Shown here one piece after another: positions 46,401 through 51,905 of a DNA stretch of 64,000 bases. The translations under genes and the position numbers were made by a program. Below the pieces are notes generated by a model, which did not search any database, was not told where the DNA came from, and worked only from the letters and a program-made list of their open reading frames with translations. The DNA is from Larimichthys crocea (Eukaryota; Chordata; Actinopteri; Sciaenidae): positions 11,366,701-11,430,700 of the forward strand of contig NC_040016.1 of NCBI RefSeq assembly GCF_000972845.2, read 5' to 3'. Positions within the stretch are counted from its first letter, which is position 1, and every line of letters starts with the position of its first letter.

Positions 46401-46708
46401 CGTCTATCAGCTTAAAATCCTCATCAGGATTACAAAGGTAAGAGCACCTGTCTGATTGATTAAAAAACAAAAAACACCCAGAATTCTTTGTGTCCACACG
46501 CTGTTCAGATGTATCTTTTGTCCTCTTGTAGAAAAAGTACCGGGACTTCCGCCTGCAGGGCGTGCTCGACTCCACCCTGAACAGTAAGATGTACGACACG
46601 GTGCGCAACAGGCTGACCTTGGAGGAGGCCACTGCTTCAGTGAGGGAAGGAGGCATGCAGGGCATCTCCATGAAGGACAGCGATGAGGAGGATGAAGAGG
46701 ACGACTAG
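1347..46708 (+). CDS. cadps: cadps (CAPS1), spliced gene, 28 exons in window, 5' end missing
   Basis: Calcium-dependent secretion activator 1. It is a cytosolic, membrane-binding priming factor for dense-core and synaptic vesicle exocytosis that binds PIP2 and SNARE/syntaxin. Twenty-eight exons with consistent GT-AG sites and phases join into 1220 residues ending in the acidic tail [12 protein letters not shown]. Domain order in the joined product is: N-terminal helical region (about residues 1-240), C2 domain (about 245-345), PH domain (about 379-485), linker, then the MUN/Munc13-homology region (about 690-1120) and the vesicle-binding C-terminus. Near-identity to remembered human CADPS, including the [12 protein letters not shown] stretch, favours CAPS1 over CAPS2. 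The neighbouring ptprg supports this, since CADPS2 lies near PTPRZ1. Human CADPS is about 1353 residues, so roughly the first 130 residues (exon 1) lie upstream of the window. Which teleost copy (a or b) cannot be told. Confidence 0.97.
1461..3077 (+). other. cadps intron E1-E2
   Basis: AT-rich intron with no recognised repeat or RNA gene. Short open frames here show no recognisable protein. Confidence 0.7.
3078..3410 (+). CDS. cadps: cadps exon E2
   Basis: 333 nt, phase 0/0, 111 residues from [16 protein letters not shown] to LLYQACQ; the largest coding exon in the window. The donor is CAG|GTAAGA. It encodes the conserved N-terminal region, including [20 protein letters not shown] content is visibly higher than in the flanking introns. 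Confidence 0.97.
3411..11977 (+). other. cadps intron E2-E3 (8.6 kb)
   Basis: Longest intron of the window. It contains poly-T tracts, a (TA)n tract at about 10545-10562 and a CTCF-like CTGCCCTCTA near 5243, but no recognised transposon protein. A segment at about 11300-11400 holds CTAATTAG-type homeodomain sites. Confidence 0.6.
11978..12058 (+). CDS. cadps: cadps exon E3
   Basis: 81 nt, phase 0/0, 27 residues [10 protein letters not shown] through QMADQIAR. The acceptor is ATCAATAG and the donor is AGG|GTGAGT. Human CAPS1 reads [19 protein letters not shown] here. Confidence 0.96.
12285..12518 (+). CDS. cadps: cadps exon E4, entry to C2 domain
   Basis: 234 nt, phase 0/0, 78 residues starting [20 protein letters not shown] and ending VVLSFTLE. 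It leads into the first C2 strand. The reading frame stays open through the donor for about another 100 codons into the intron, but the clear GAG|GTACAG donor and the phase match to E5 show splicing here. Confidence 0.96.
12519..13830 (+). other. cadps intron E4-E5
   Basis: Contains the CA microsatellite and an AATTA/ATTAG-rich stretch at about 12985-13060. No transposon is recognised. Confidence 0.6.
12771..12805. repeat. (CA)n microsatellite
   Basis: About 17 CA units in the intron after E4. They translate as THTH in the read-through frame. Confidence 0.95.
13831..13952 (+). CDS. cadps: cadps exon E5, C2 domain
   Basis: 122 nt, phase 0 to 2. It encodes [20 protein letters not shown] and [20 protein letters not shown]. 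Acceptor CTTCCTAG, donor AC|GTAAGG. This is the core of the C2 domain and is almost invariant relative to human CAPS1. Confidence 0.96.
13953..17144 (+). other. cadps intron E5-E6
   Basis: Contains a short (GT)n at about 15460-15477. A comparatively complex, repeat-free stretch at 15660-16170 might be a conserved non-coding element. No gene is recognised. Confidence 0.6.
17145..17256 (+). CDS. cadps: cadps exon E6, C2 domain
   Basis: 112 nt, phase 2 to 0. It completes the split Thr codon and continues WGTQGDF then [20 protein letters not shown]. Acceptor CTTTCAG, donor AGG|GTAACC. C2 domain, beta-strand rich. Confidence 0.96.
17257..18096 (+). other. cadps intron E6-E7 with a 17-nt tandem repeat
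   Basis: Near 17607-17640 the unit TTTCCAATCTTTGAACA occurs twice in tandem. Nothing else is recognised. Confidence 0.7.
18097..18236 (+). CDS. cadps: cadps exon E7, C2-PH linker
   Basis: 140 nt, phase 0 to 2. It encodes [20 protein letters not shown] and the segment through [10 protein letters not shown], ending in a split Gly codon. Human has HSG where this copy has HCG. It joins the C2 and PH domains. Confidence 0.95.
18384..18401 (-). promoter_or_regulatory. CTCF-like motif in intron E7-E8
   Basis: The minus strand reads GGCATCCACCAGGGGGAG, close to the CTCF core CCACCAGGGGGCG. Motif match only; binding is not known. Confidence 0.35.
18672..18738 (+). CDS. cadps: cadps exon E8, PH domain start
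   Basis: 67 nt, phase 2 to 0, encoding [20 protein letters not shown] then VQ. This is the first strand of the PH domain. Its Lys/Arg-rich segment matches the phosphoinositide-contacting region of the family. Donor CAG|GTAGGT. Confidence 0.96.
18993..19101 (+). CDS. cadps: cadps exon E9, PH domain
   Basis: 109 nt, phase 0 to 1, encoding [20 protein letters not shown] and continuing through DYSDPQP. Acceptor TTGTAG, donor G|GTGAGA. PH domain middle strands. Confidence 0.96.
19188..19400 (+). CDS. cadps: cadps exon E10, PH domain end
   Basis: 213 nt, phase 1 to 1. It encodes [20 protein letters not shown] and the C-terminal PH helix [19 protein letters not shown], then a linker ending ISQF plus the first base of a split codon. 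That base (T) gives Tyr when joined to E11 and Ser when joined to the 12-nt microexon. Confidence 0.96.
20744..20760 (-). promoter_or_regulatory. CTCF-like motif
   Basis: The minus strand reads AAGACCACCAGGGGGTG, matching the CTCF core CCACCAGGGGG. Motif match only. Confidence 0.35.
21075..22049. mobile_element. Non-autonomous inverted-repeat element (MITE-like)
   Basis: The left end TTTAAAGGGGTACTCCAGAG at about 21075 is mirrored by GTGCTCCTTTAAA at about 22037-22049, whose complement is TTTAAAGGAGCAC. About 1 kb lies between. No transposase is readable. The ends resemble a common teleost dispersed repeat, but superfamily and target duplication are unclear. Confidence 0.5.
22391..22471. repeat. 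(CT)n microsatellite, about 250 bp before the microexon
   Basis: An interrupted CT/CTGT repeat giving a long polypyrimidine tract upstream of 22717. It could be a PTB-binding region, or only a microsatellite. Confidence 0.9.
22717..22728 (+). CDS. cadps: cadps 12-nt alternative microexon (adds SGLKD in place of Y)
   Basis: A 12-nt exon lies between a pyrimidine-rich acceptor (GTCTTCTAG) and a perfect GTAAGT donor. It is phase 1 on both sides. Splicing E10-microexon-E11 gives QF-SGLKD-ADRAQ, and skipping it gives QF-Y-ADRAQ. I recall mammalian CAPS1 isoforms with the same SGLKD insertion, which makes this a conserved regulated microexon rather than chance. Inclusion level cannot be read from DNA. 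Confidence 0.8.
23112..23167. repeat. 28-bp tandem duplication
   Basis: The unit beginning TTTTTTATCTCATGAAAAAT occurs twice in perfect tandem, indicating a recent slippage or duplication event. Confidence 0.85.
25742..25878 (+). CDS. cadps: cadps exon E11
   Basis: 137 nt, phase 1 to 0, encoding [20 protein letters not shown] and continuing to LNDTFCCL. Acceptor TGGATAG, donor TTG|GTGAGT. Linker between the PH and MUN regions. Confidence 0.95.
25980..26167 (+). CDS. cadps: cadps exon E12
   Basis: 188 nt, phase 0 to 2, encoding [20 protein letters not shown] and the cysteine-rich segment through FCASHVHGN plus a split Arg codon. The donor is a tandem GTGT (26168 or 26170). The first matches the phase of E13. 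Confidence 0.96.
26168..26902 (+). other. cadps intron E12-E13 containing the candidate cassette exon
   Basis: 735 bp. A 70-codon open frame occupies 26479-26684 (see the candidate exon). A strong acceptor (TTTGTTGCCATAG before 26477) precedes it. Confidence 0.6.
26526..26684 (+). CDS. candidate cadps cassette exon, basic C-terminal half (unconfirmed)
   Basis: A long open frame runs from about 26461 to 26684 and ends at a good AG|GTGAGA donor whose phase matches E13. The translation includes [20 protein letters not shown] and then a strongly basic [17 protein letters not shown]. Acceptors keeping the phase of E12 are at 26526 or 26535 (weak pyrimidine tracts). The strong acceptor before 26477 fits only if E12 uses its second donor at 26170. 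I do not recall this segment in human CAPS1. Alternatives are a poison exon or chance. Confidence 0.4.
26903..27004 (+). CDS. cadps: cadps exon E13
   Basis: 102 nt, phase 2/2, encoding [20 protein letters not shown] and continuing [13 protein letters not shown]. It joins E12 as HGNR-PDG, exactly as in human CAPS1. It is symmetric, so it could itself be skipped in frame. Confidence 0.95.
27111..27174 (+). CDS. cadps: cadps exon E14
   Basis: 64 nt, phase 2 to 0, encoding [20 protein letters not shown] then R. The acceptor CCCTTGTAG is good. The donor AGG|GTTTGT is weak (T at +3, no G at +5), but the join ER-VLMKD is exactly conserved. Confidence 0.94.
27286..27409 (+). CDS. cadps: cadps exon E15, start of MUN region
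   Basis: 124 nt, phase 0 to 1, encoding [20 protein letters not shown] and continuing to YAKIE plus a split Gly/Glu codon. It starts the Munc13-homology helical region. Donor G|GTAAAC. Confidence 0.95.
27410..28651 (+). other. cadps intron E15-E16
   Basis: Open frames of about 100-127 codons occur (27862-28593), but they show no family signature and are pyrimidine-rich. Treated as non-coding. Confidence 0.65.
28652..28720 (+). CDS. cadps: cadps exon E16 (69-nt symmetric cassette)
   Basis: 69 nt, phase 1/1, encoding [20 protein letters not shown] then TI. Inclusion gives EGKKREMY...TIQN-VGRL as in the long human CAPS1 form. Skipping makes a Glu codon and joins IEE-NVGRL in frame, resembling CAPS2, which lacks this segment. 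Acceptor TTTTTATAG, donor C|GTGAGT. Confidence 0.94.
28721..32363 (+). other. cadps intron E16-E17
   Basis: AT-rich, with a short (TG)n at about 29308-29324. No transposon or gene is recognised. Confidence 0.6.
32364..32470 (+). CDS. cadps: cadps exon E17
   Basis: 107 nt, phase 1 to 0, encoding [20 protein letters not shown] and continuing [15 protein letters not shown]. Acceptor TTTGTCTCAG, donor GAG|GTGAGT. Helical MUN segment. Confidence 0.96.
32960..33657. mobile_element. Non-autonomous hAT-like element with perfect 8-bp target duplication
   Basis: Terminal inverted repeats CAGTGGTGGAAGAAGTA (left) and TTTCTTTCCACCACTG (right) are flanked on both sides by AAAATAGC (32952-32959 and 33658-33665). 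An 8-bp duplication and CAG/CTG ends are hAT hallmarks. The interior is AGTA/TACT-rich with no transposase. It resembles a very common teleost repeat. Confidence 0.85.
33574..33591. repeat. Interstitial telomere-like (TAACCC)3
   Basis: Three perfect TAACCC units lie inside the hAT-like element near its right end. Confidence 0.9.
35574..36052. mobile_element. Teleost dispersed repeat, copy A
   Basis: It begins CAGTTTGACATTTGGG and has a GAGAGTT block followed by CATGTCTATCAGTTAAATG. It ends in a mirrored half (TTCCAGTCTTTATGCTA, AGCTTC, CTCATCTAACTCTTA, TACTATTCCTTTGAC). The same ordered blocks recur at 44787-45511. It is a non-coding inverted-repeat element of uncertain superfamily. Confidence 0.6.
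36219..36375 (+). CDS. cadps: cadps exon E18
   Basis: 157 nt, phase 0 to 1, encoding [20 protein letters not shown] and continuing to [10 protein letters not shown]. Acceptor TGTCTCCAG, donor T|GTAAGT. This is one of the most conserved stretches of the MUN region (human [16 protein letters not shown]). Confidence 0.97.
36487..36628 (+). CDS. cadps: cadps exon E19
   Basis: 142 nt, phase 1 to 2, encoding [20 protein letters not shown] and continuing to [10 protein letters not shown] with a split codon. That codon becomes Lys when E20 is included and Asn when E19 joins E21 directly. Confidence 0.96.
36629..37404 (+). other. cadps intron E19-E20 with a strong hairpin
   Basis: Contains a perfect 12-bp inverted repeat (36801-36812 AATAACCTATTT against 36826-36837 AAATAGGTTATT, loop 13 nt) between E19 and the cassette E20. 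Nothing else is recognised. Confidence 0.7.
37405..37566 (+). CDS. cadps: cadps exon E20 (162-nt symmetric cassette, NLPNVN repeats)
   Basis: 162 nt, phase 2/2, 54 codons. The sequence is low-complexity, with [40 protein letters not shown] and [12 protein letters not shown]. Human CAPS1 and CAPS2 both carry a related optional insert. The donor GA|GTGTGT is weak and was chosen because it alone gives IYDSD-NGSGT. Skipping gives EPVN-NGSGT, the short form. The insert lies in a loop of the MUN region. Confidence 0.92.
37567..38914 (+). other. cadps intron E20-E21
   Basis: Contains (TA)n at about 38436-38462 and (TG)n at about 38878-38896 just before E21. No transposon is recognised. Confidence 0.65.
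38915..39070 (+). CDS. cadps: cadps exon E21
   Basis: 156 nt, phase 2/2, encoding [20 protein letters not shown] and continuing [15 protein letters not shown] to NCVK with a split Arg codon. The acceptor ATGGCAG follows a (TG)n tract. Donor CG|GTGTGT. Confidence 0.96.
39196..39343 (+). CDS. cadps: cadps exon E22
   Basis: 148 nt, phase 2 to 0, encoding [20 protein letters not shown] and continuing [17 protein letters not shown] to MGQE. Acceptor ATTGCAG, donor GAG|GTAAAA. Confidence 0.95.
39478..39552 (+). CDS. cadps: cadps exon E23
   Basis: 75 nt, phase 0/0, encoding [20 protein letters not shown] then LLVAK. Human has [20 protein letters not shown], so the first six residues differ while the rest is conserved. 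Acceptor CCCCTGCAG, donor AAG|GTGCGA. Confidence 0.92.
39735..40070. mobile_element. Teleost dispersed repeat fragment next to E24
   Basis: Ordered blocks recall a common fish repeat: CTCTGACATTTCCTGTAGC, GTGAAATATCTCAGCAAC, CACATTCAAG, CCCTCCTCAGGTTAAATTGT, CATGACCA, CCTCAGCTATACATTGTGTT, GCTAATCATCAAATGCTA, ATGGTATAAACATTA. It ends about 25 bp before the E24 acceptor. Identified from memory of the repeat only. Confidence 0.5.
40095..40178 (+). CDS. cadps: cadps exon E24
   Basis: 84 nt, phase 0/0, encoding [20 protein letters not shown] then FSSFLSFT. Acceptor TTTCTCAG, donor ACG|GTAAGA. Highly conserved MUN helices. Confidence 0.96.
40179..40494 (+). other. cadps intron E24-E25
   Basis: 316 bp, AT-rich; nothing recognised. 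Confidence 0.7.
40495..40527 (+). CDS. cadps: cadps exon E25 (33-nt microexon)
   Basis: 33 nt, phase 0/0, encoding [11 protein letters not shown]. Acceptor TGATTTCAG, donor CCT|GTAAGT. It is identical in sense to the human segment and essential to the alignment. Although symmetric, there is no sign that it is optional. Confidence 0.94.
40710..40817 (+). CDS. cadps: cadps exon E26
   Basis: 108 nt, phase 0/0, encoding [20 protein letters not shown] and continuing to EVYIERLFD. Acceptor TTCAACAG, donor GAT|GTAAGT. Confidence 0.96.
41436..42811. mobile_element. hAT-like non-autonomous element, 1.4 kb
   Basis: Left end CAGTGGTTCCCAACC and right end GGTTGGGAACCAGGG are inverted repeats (13 of 15). 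They are flanked by TGTCAGAG and CGTTAGAG (6 of 8 identical), consistent with a decayed 8-bp target duplication. The interior (about 41990-42060) holds a second fish repeat motif, GAGCTGCAACAATTACATCG, suggesting nesting. No intact transposase. Confidence 0.75.
44787..45511. mobile_element. Teleost dispersed repeat, copy B, interrupted by a SINE
   Basis: Same ordered blocks as 35574-36052: CAGTTTGACATTTTGGGAAA, TTGTCGAGAGTTAGGTGA, then TCCAGTCTTTATGCTAAGCT, GACATGAGAGCGATC, TAACTCTGCGAGAG and GAACTATTTCTTCAA. The two halves are separated by the tRNA-derived SINE. Confidence 0.6.
45097..45276 (-). mobile_element. tRNA-derived SINE
   Basis: On the minus strand it starts GGGGTGGTCGGTAGCATAGT, giving an A-box-like TAGCATAGTGG. 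A B-box-like GGTTTGAATCCC follows about 60 nt later. The tail AATAAAGGCATAAAAGGC ends in an A-run (T-run on plus). This is the layout of a Pol III SINE. Confidence 0.65.
46333..46437 (+). CDS. cadps: cadps exon E27
   Basis: 105 nt, phase 0/0, encoding [20 protein letters not shown] and continuing [15 protein letters not shown]. Acceptor TGTTTCAG, donor AAG|GTAAGA. It is separated from E26 by a 5.5-kb intron rich in transposon relics. Confidence 0.96.
46532..46708 (+). CDS. cadps: cadps terminal exon E28 with stop
   Basis: 177 nt of coding sequence from the acceptor CCTCTTGTAG to TAG at 46706-46708. It encodes [20 protein letters not shown] and continues through [14 protein letters not shown] to the acidic C-terminus [12 protein letters not shown]. 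The human tail is the same apart from GGGLQ versus GGMQ. Confidence 0.97.
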   Translation, partial: KKYRDFRLQGVLDSTLNSKMYDTVRNRLTLEEATASVREGGMQGISMKDSDEEDEEDD

Positions 46709-47256
46709 AGTCCATACACTGACACTCCAAAACCTCCCTCCCTCCCCCTCTGAACCTCCCTCACCCCGACCCCCTACCCACCCCTTTCACACTTTTGACT
46801 TTAGCCTGGTTACCGATGCATGTACCAACTCAGATAGCCACTCTAGGACCTCTTTGTCAGCTCGAAATGCCTATGAAGGAACTATTAACTATAAAAATAG
46901 TACTTATACTGAGGAAAATCAAAATAAAAATGTAAAAAAAATAAAAATAACCATGATTGGCAGTTTAGCTGTGTCATGATAAAGATAGCACCTATCTTTG
47001 ATTCATTCATTTCTAAATTCATTTCTATGTGTTACTAAGCAATATGGAGAACCATTTGTTTGACAATGTTGAGTGAGATTAATAGGTGTGTCCCTGTCCA
47101 ATGCAAACCTATATGGCGCTTCTTTGTCGTATTCTACATTCATTAATGGTACATTGTCGTGATGATGAGTGTGTGGACCCTTTTCTTTGTCTTGTCTGTT
47201 TTTAAGTGAATGCCAACTGCTTCAAACTGAAAATAAACCTCTGTATTTGTTTACGG
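46709..47256 (+). other. cadps: cadps 3' UTR (short form)
   Basis: Non-coding AT-rich sequence after the stop. An AATAAA signal at 47232-47237 is followed by a T/G-rich stretch typical of a cleavage region, so a transcript end near 47250 is likely. A longer form to about 47856 is equally possible. Confidence 0.6.
47232..47237 (+). terminator. Poly(A) signal AATAAA, cadps proximal
   Basis: Canonical hexamer 524 nt after the stop, followed by CTCTGTATTTGTTTACGG (T/G-rich). Confidence 0.6.
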
Positions 47257-47830
47257 CTGTTACAGATACACTGTCGTCTACTCACTGTTATTAACATCAA
47301 CAGTAAGTCCAGACCTGCGTTTTTATCATGTGTCGATGCTATGTGATCTTATCTCAATTACTAATTAGACATGATTCAACAGGAATCTTGAACTTCAACG
47401 AGTGGGTATTCTAGAGATGCAATATTCTCATAGCTCCATTTTGATAACTTGGGAGATTCTATTTTTATTTTAACATTAAAAGGCCTTGAAACAGGTTCTA
47501 TTTTAATTGAGTTGCACTTTTACAGAGAAAAGAGCAAAAATAATTTTTTTTATTAAAAAAAAAAAAAAGTTGGTCTGTCTTTGTTCTGTAACTGTGTAGA
47601 ATGAGATGTCTGGCATTTGTTTGGGTCTCACTGTTGTTTTGTATATATTATATAAATATATATATAAATATAAAATGCTGTACATTGCATTCTGAGCCAT
47701 CGCTGCATGCCTGTGGGTTCCCACTCTCCCCAAACGCTTTCTGTTTTCTGTGTGAATTAGCTGGTGGATTCATTCTTGCTTTTGCCTTATGAAAGCCAAC
47801 AGTTGTAATATGCAAGAGCTGTGGCCTCTA

Positions 47831-47836
47831 AATAAA
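47831..47836 (+). terminator. Poly(A) signal AATAAA, cadps distal
   Basis: Canonical hexamer about 600 nt after the first, followed by a TG-rich stretch (TGTACATGTGCATCC and onward). It would give a longer 3' UTR. Confidence 0.55.
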
Positions 47837-48522
47837 AATTACTGTACATGTGCATCCTCTGTCATGTTTACTGAGACACTTATAGACACACTGGACTGTG
47901 CATAGTGAGTGTTGTGTACTGCGCTGTGTTTTAGATGCTGTAAGCTATTTCCTCAGTCATATTTGGACACAGTCATAATTTTAGATTCACATATTCTCAG
48001 GACACCATTATGAAGGTCCATTAAGCCATTAAGTAATCATAGACAATTAGGCTCCTTATCACCCATAAGCCATGTTTTTTTTTCTCAGCATCAAAATAAT
48101 TCAGTGACTGCGGCACATCAATGGGGGTCTGCTAATTCTGCTTACTTCTGCTACTTCATGCTTGTAGTATGGGAAATATTGTTACTACTATCAAGTTAGT
48201 ACCTGATTTCAAAAGACCTTTTTTCACAGCAGTCATTTTGACATGAAATAGCAGCTTAAACACCACGGGTGTTACCAATGAAACTAATTAAGGCTCAGTT
48301 CCACAAAGGCTGCTGCTGCAATAAATGGAACTGAACCGTAACTAGTATTGTTGGAAACGCTCAAGTTTTCATGTCAAGGTGGCTGCTGTGAAGAAGGTCT
48401 ATTGAAGTTAAGATTAAACATTCAAAACATTTGAAAAATTCTCAATTATGCAGGACTTTTGAGTATTTCCATTGCGGTAATGGTTATTGGTTACTTCTTC
48501 CTCTGGTGTTTGGTGACACACT

Positions 48523-48539
48523 GACAGCAGGGGGCGACA
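48523..48539 (+). promoter_or_regulatory. CTCF-like motif between convergent genes
   Basis: GACAGCAGGGGGCGACA matches the CTCF core (CAGCAGGGGGCG). Its position between two convergent transcription units is suggestive. Motif match only. Confidence 0.35.
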
Positions 48540-49740
48540 GAATGAACTTATTTGCTTTTCATGGCATCAGTTTAAGTCAACACTCATCCATCAGTTAGTT
48601 TCATGTAACACAAGGATGCTGTGCACCCAAACCCAAACTTTATTTAATGTATAGCAATACAGGTTACCTATTAAATAACACTATTACACTAGAATATGGT
48701 ATATGACAGCATCATAGAACTATACGGCTATGATACTATCATATAAACATGTGATATGATGGACAAAACCTTTTTTTTTTTTTTTTAATTACAAAATAGA
48801 CTACCGACCTACCGACCTGGCTAAAATGCACTGAGGCTAACATACTGGATCCCTGCACCATCGAGCACACGTCAGGTTTAAATATCAGCATGGACCTCAG
48901 AGGGGCAGGAGGGGGGATTCAGCTGTGGAGATTTGGATAATACATTTCCCACAAAAGTACAATCTGTTACAGGGCCACTATACAAACCAAATCTTTGTAT
49001 GAAAATATAAACTTCTATGATCACAAAGATAACATTAAAGTCAAAGACATTTTGCTTTTGAAGTGTTCAGCCACAGCAGTCGTGAGCGTAGAAATATCAA
49101 ACACAAAAGGTCGTTGGCATTCACTCAAAAGAAAAAAAAAGCAAGAAGTTGCTGCAAAAAAGAGGAAAAAAAAAACATTGCAGAGCTAAGTGATCAGCAA
49201 TTTGGACTGTCTCCAAATGTTGGAGAGTTTTCACTGAATTTAAACAGACTCCCCCTTATCAGAGAAGTGGGTGTTCACAGAAAAAAAGTTTGATATATAT
49301 ATATATATATTTTTTGATAACTTTCATATAGAACGATACACATAAATCAATCAAGAGAGAGGGATGTTCAGGGTTGAAAAGGGCTTATAATTAAGAGCCA
49401 CAAAATAATGCGGAGACAAAATATATCAGCCCAAATAAAATACATTTTACAGACTGAACTTTAAATCTCATCATCTAATGAGTGAGGAAAAGCTTCATGT
49501 ACTGTAGATCGTCTTCAGTAATCCTGTCAACACAAAATTGCTGTTAAATGTTAAATTCATACATCTGACACTGGTAATCTGTACTGCAAGATTTAACAAT
49601 TTTGTTGTTGTTTTTTTTTTAAATTGTAGTTGATTAAATAGATCTCAGGACAAAACCACTTACATGTTGCAAACTGGAACCACATCTTTGGTTACAAATA
49701 AAGCATCAACAACCCCGCCCCCGCCCAGAAAAAAAAAAAA

Positions 49741-50922
49741 TACTTTGCCTACAGAAAATACTCACCTCCTTTGGATTTTTTTCTTTTTTCACGTTTTATT
49801 CATTTACAACTTTAATCACAGTGGATGTGAATTAGGATTTTACACTAATAAGAAGAAAAAGACAATATGGAGTATATTGTCAAAGTGAAAAAGATCTAGA
49901 GCTCCCATGAAAGCACTAATTCTGGATGTATTCATCTATTTGCCATTTTTTTTGGAATCATAAAAAGCTCCTGTGTGTATTCAAGTTAATCTAGGTTAAA
50001 TATACGAACAGCTATTTTGCCAATTTCTTGGCAAAAAATACATTTTGAAAACAAATTCATACTCAAACTATGTGGCAAGTTTGCTGAAAAGTACTTATCG
50101 GGGAAGGATATAAGAACATTTCCAAGGCACTGGATATCCCTAATACGATTAGAAAAAAATGAAAGACTCTGGCACAGCTCTAAAATCTGCCTAGAGCAGG
50201 TCATCCTCAAAATCTGAGTGTGTGTGGAGAAGAGGTTGAGGAAGCTGCAGGGTTTAATGGCTGAGACAGGAGATACTGTCCAGGTGTTTGACCAAGTGCA
50301 GCTTTATGGGGAAAACTGTCAAAGAACAAGCCTTGAAAACACTCAAAGCTCAGTGTTTTATAGGCTGATGATAATAAACGCTATGCCGACTTCAAGCCAG
50401 ACCCTGCGCACGTGCAGGATGACACCATCCTCATCGTGAAGCATGGCGAAGATGCTTCTCTGCAGCAGGCGTGTGAGGATAAAGTGAATGCAGTAAAATA
50501 TATATTTTTATTTTAAATCCCGAAAGGATTTGAATGAGAGAACGGCAAGAAGATTTATTTTTCATCAGATCAGTGACGAAAATATGAAGCCACAGCTATA
50601 CACAGGAATGTCTTCAAAAAAACAAAATCACACTCACTCACAGTCCTCATTTAACTCTGCAAACGTGTCCAGACGTACAAAGATAAACATCAACTCTCTG
50701 TAATGTTGCCAAAACAATTTTTTTAAACTAAATATTGTCTTGATGAGTTGTGAAGACTTCAAGTTTTGGTTTAGTGTATGTAGATCAATTTGCAGGCATT
50801 TATTTCTTCTACTGATCAGTGTCAAAAGCAAACCATGGTCACATCCACTGAGATTTAATGTTGTAAAATAAAGTAAAATATGGAAGTTTATGTGGGGTGA
50901 ATATTTTTTGTAGACATTGTAC
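49741..50922 (+). pseudogene. Tc1-like transposon relic with broken transposase
   Basis: The left end TACTTTGCCTACAGAAAATA followed by CTCACCTCC, and the right end GGGTGAATATTTTTTGTAGA followed by CATTGTA, form decayed inverted repeats of a Tc1 element. Transposase fragments are readable on plus: GEGYKNISKALDIPNTIRKK (from about 50099), then a frame change to CLEQVILK, VAETGDT-like and QLYGE (about 50188-50330). After a gap come NKRYADFK and TILIVKHGEDASLQQA (about 50375-50475). The DNA-binding and part of the catalytic region survive as fragments; it is non-functional. Confidence 0.75.
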
Positions 50923-51758
50923 TGCATCAATACACATACCCATTACATTTGTTAACAGTGGAGCTTTGACAGTTGAAGATGAAAATGTAGATAATTCATA
51001 ACAAGGTACATAATCTAAAAAATAATAATCTACATCAAGGCAAGTGGACAAATAAGCAAAAATACTGAAAAATTAAAAAAAACGAAAGCATTGGCTGGCT
51101 ATTAAGGATAAACAATATAACAATATAAATCCCTGTAAAAAGCAATAAACGTTCACATTAGATGTTGTAACACACAAAATAAGCCATAAGTACATTATAC
51201 AAGACAGCAGTGAGATATTTGGACAATATATGAATATTAGGCAGGTAATAGTCTCTTGACATGTGATAAAGAGTTTCACCCATGTGGAGCGGAGCCTCAA
51301 AACAGTTAGTTAGATCGAGGTGGCAAAGTGACATAATGCATGCTGGGCTACGCTGTGATGTGTTGTTTTGTTGTGAGACAATATTAGAAGTGGATCGCCG
51401 TAACTCATCCTGGTCTTCATGCTTCAGGTTTGTCTCAATGCGGTCCAAAGATCCCCAGTTGTGTCGTGATGCTAGGATTTCACTGTGAAACCTTCTCACT
51501 CACTGGATTTAGGCAGTAACACTGATAGTATAGTGCAAACCGGACAGAGCTGCTTTTTCCTCACGTCAACTTAAAAACAGGTGCAAACGCTCAGCAGGAT
51601 AACATTTAAGACAAGAAATAAAGGACAAAAACATAAATATCAAAAAACTTTTATCAGTATAAAAAGTAATAAGGTTATTCATTTAATCAATAGTCTGGCA
51701 AAAAAGGCCTCAGAAAAGTTCTCGAGTTTTTACAAATTAAGTGCCTGCAGGAATGTCC

Positions 51759-51905
51759 TCAGACGAGCGACTCCATGCTCTCTGCAGGGTCCGACTCGTC
51801 TGCGATCACCACCACCCCATTAGTGTCCATGTGCATGGGGCTCAGGCCACACTCTCTGTTACCGACCAGGCTGAGCATGGCTTTGTAAAGGTACTGGTAC
51901 TGCTC
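51759..51905 (-). CDS. ptprg: ptprg terminal exon P16 with stop
   Basis: 147 nt ending in TGA (complement of 51759-51761). It encodes [20 protein letters not shown], then a divergent [15 protein letters not shown] linker, then the conserved C-terminus [13 protein letters not shown]. Human has [20 protein letters not shown] in the linker. Confidence 0.95.
   Translation of the reverse strand, partial: EQYQYLYKAMLSLVGNRECGLSPMHMDTNGVVVIADESDPAESMESLV

Larger units (their letters stand above)
47857..51758. other. Gap between convergent genes: intergenic DNA and ptprg 3' UTR
   Basis: No coding exon is seen. The right part is the ptprg 3' UTR on the minus strand, but its end cannot be fixed. Minus-strand AATAAA hexamers (TTTATT on the plus strand) lie at 50799-50804, 50554-50559, 50507-50512 and 48639-48644. 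A Tc1 relic occupies about 49741-50922. A CTCF-like motif is at 48523-48539 and a (TA)n tract is near 49292-49310. Confidence 0.6.

Noticed and set aside
46261..46730. Long minus-strand open frames of 136 and 107 codons
   Set aside because: Antisense shadows of the last two cadps exons.
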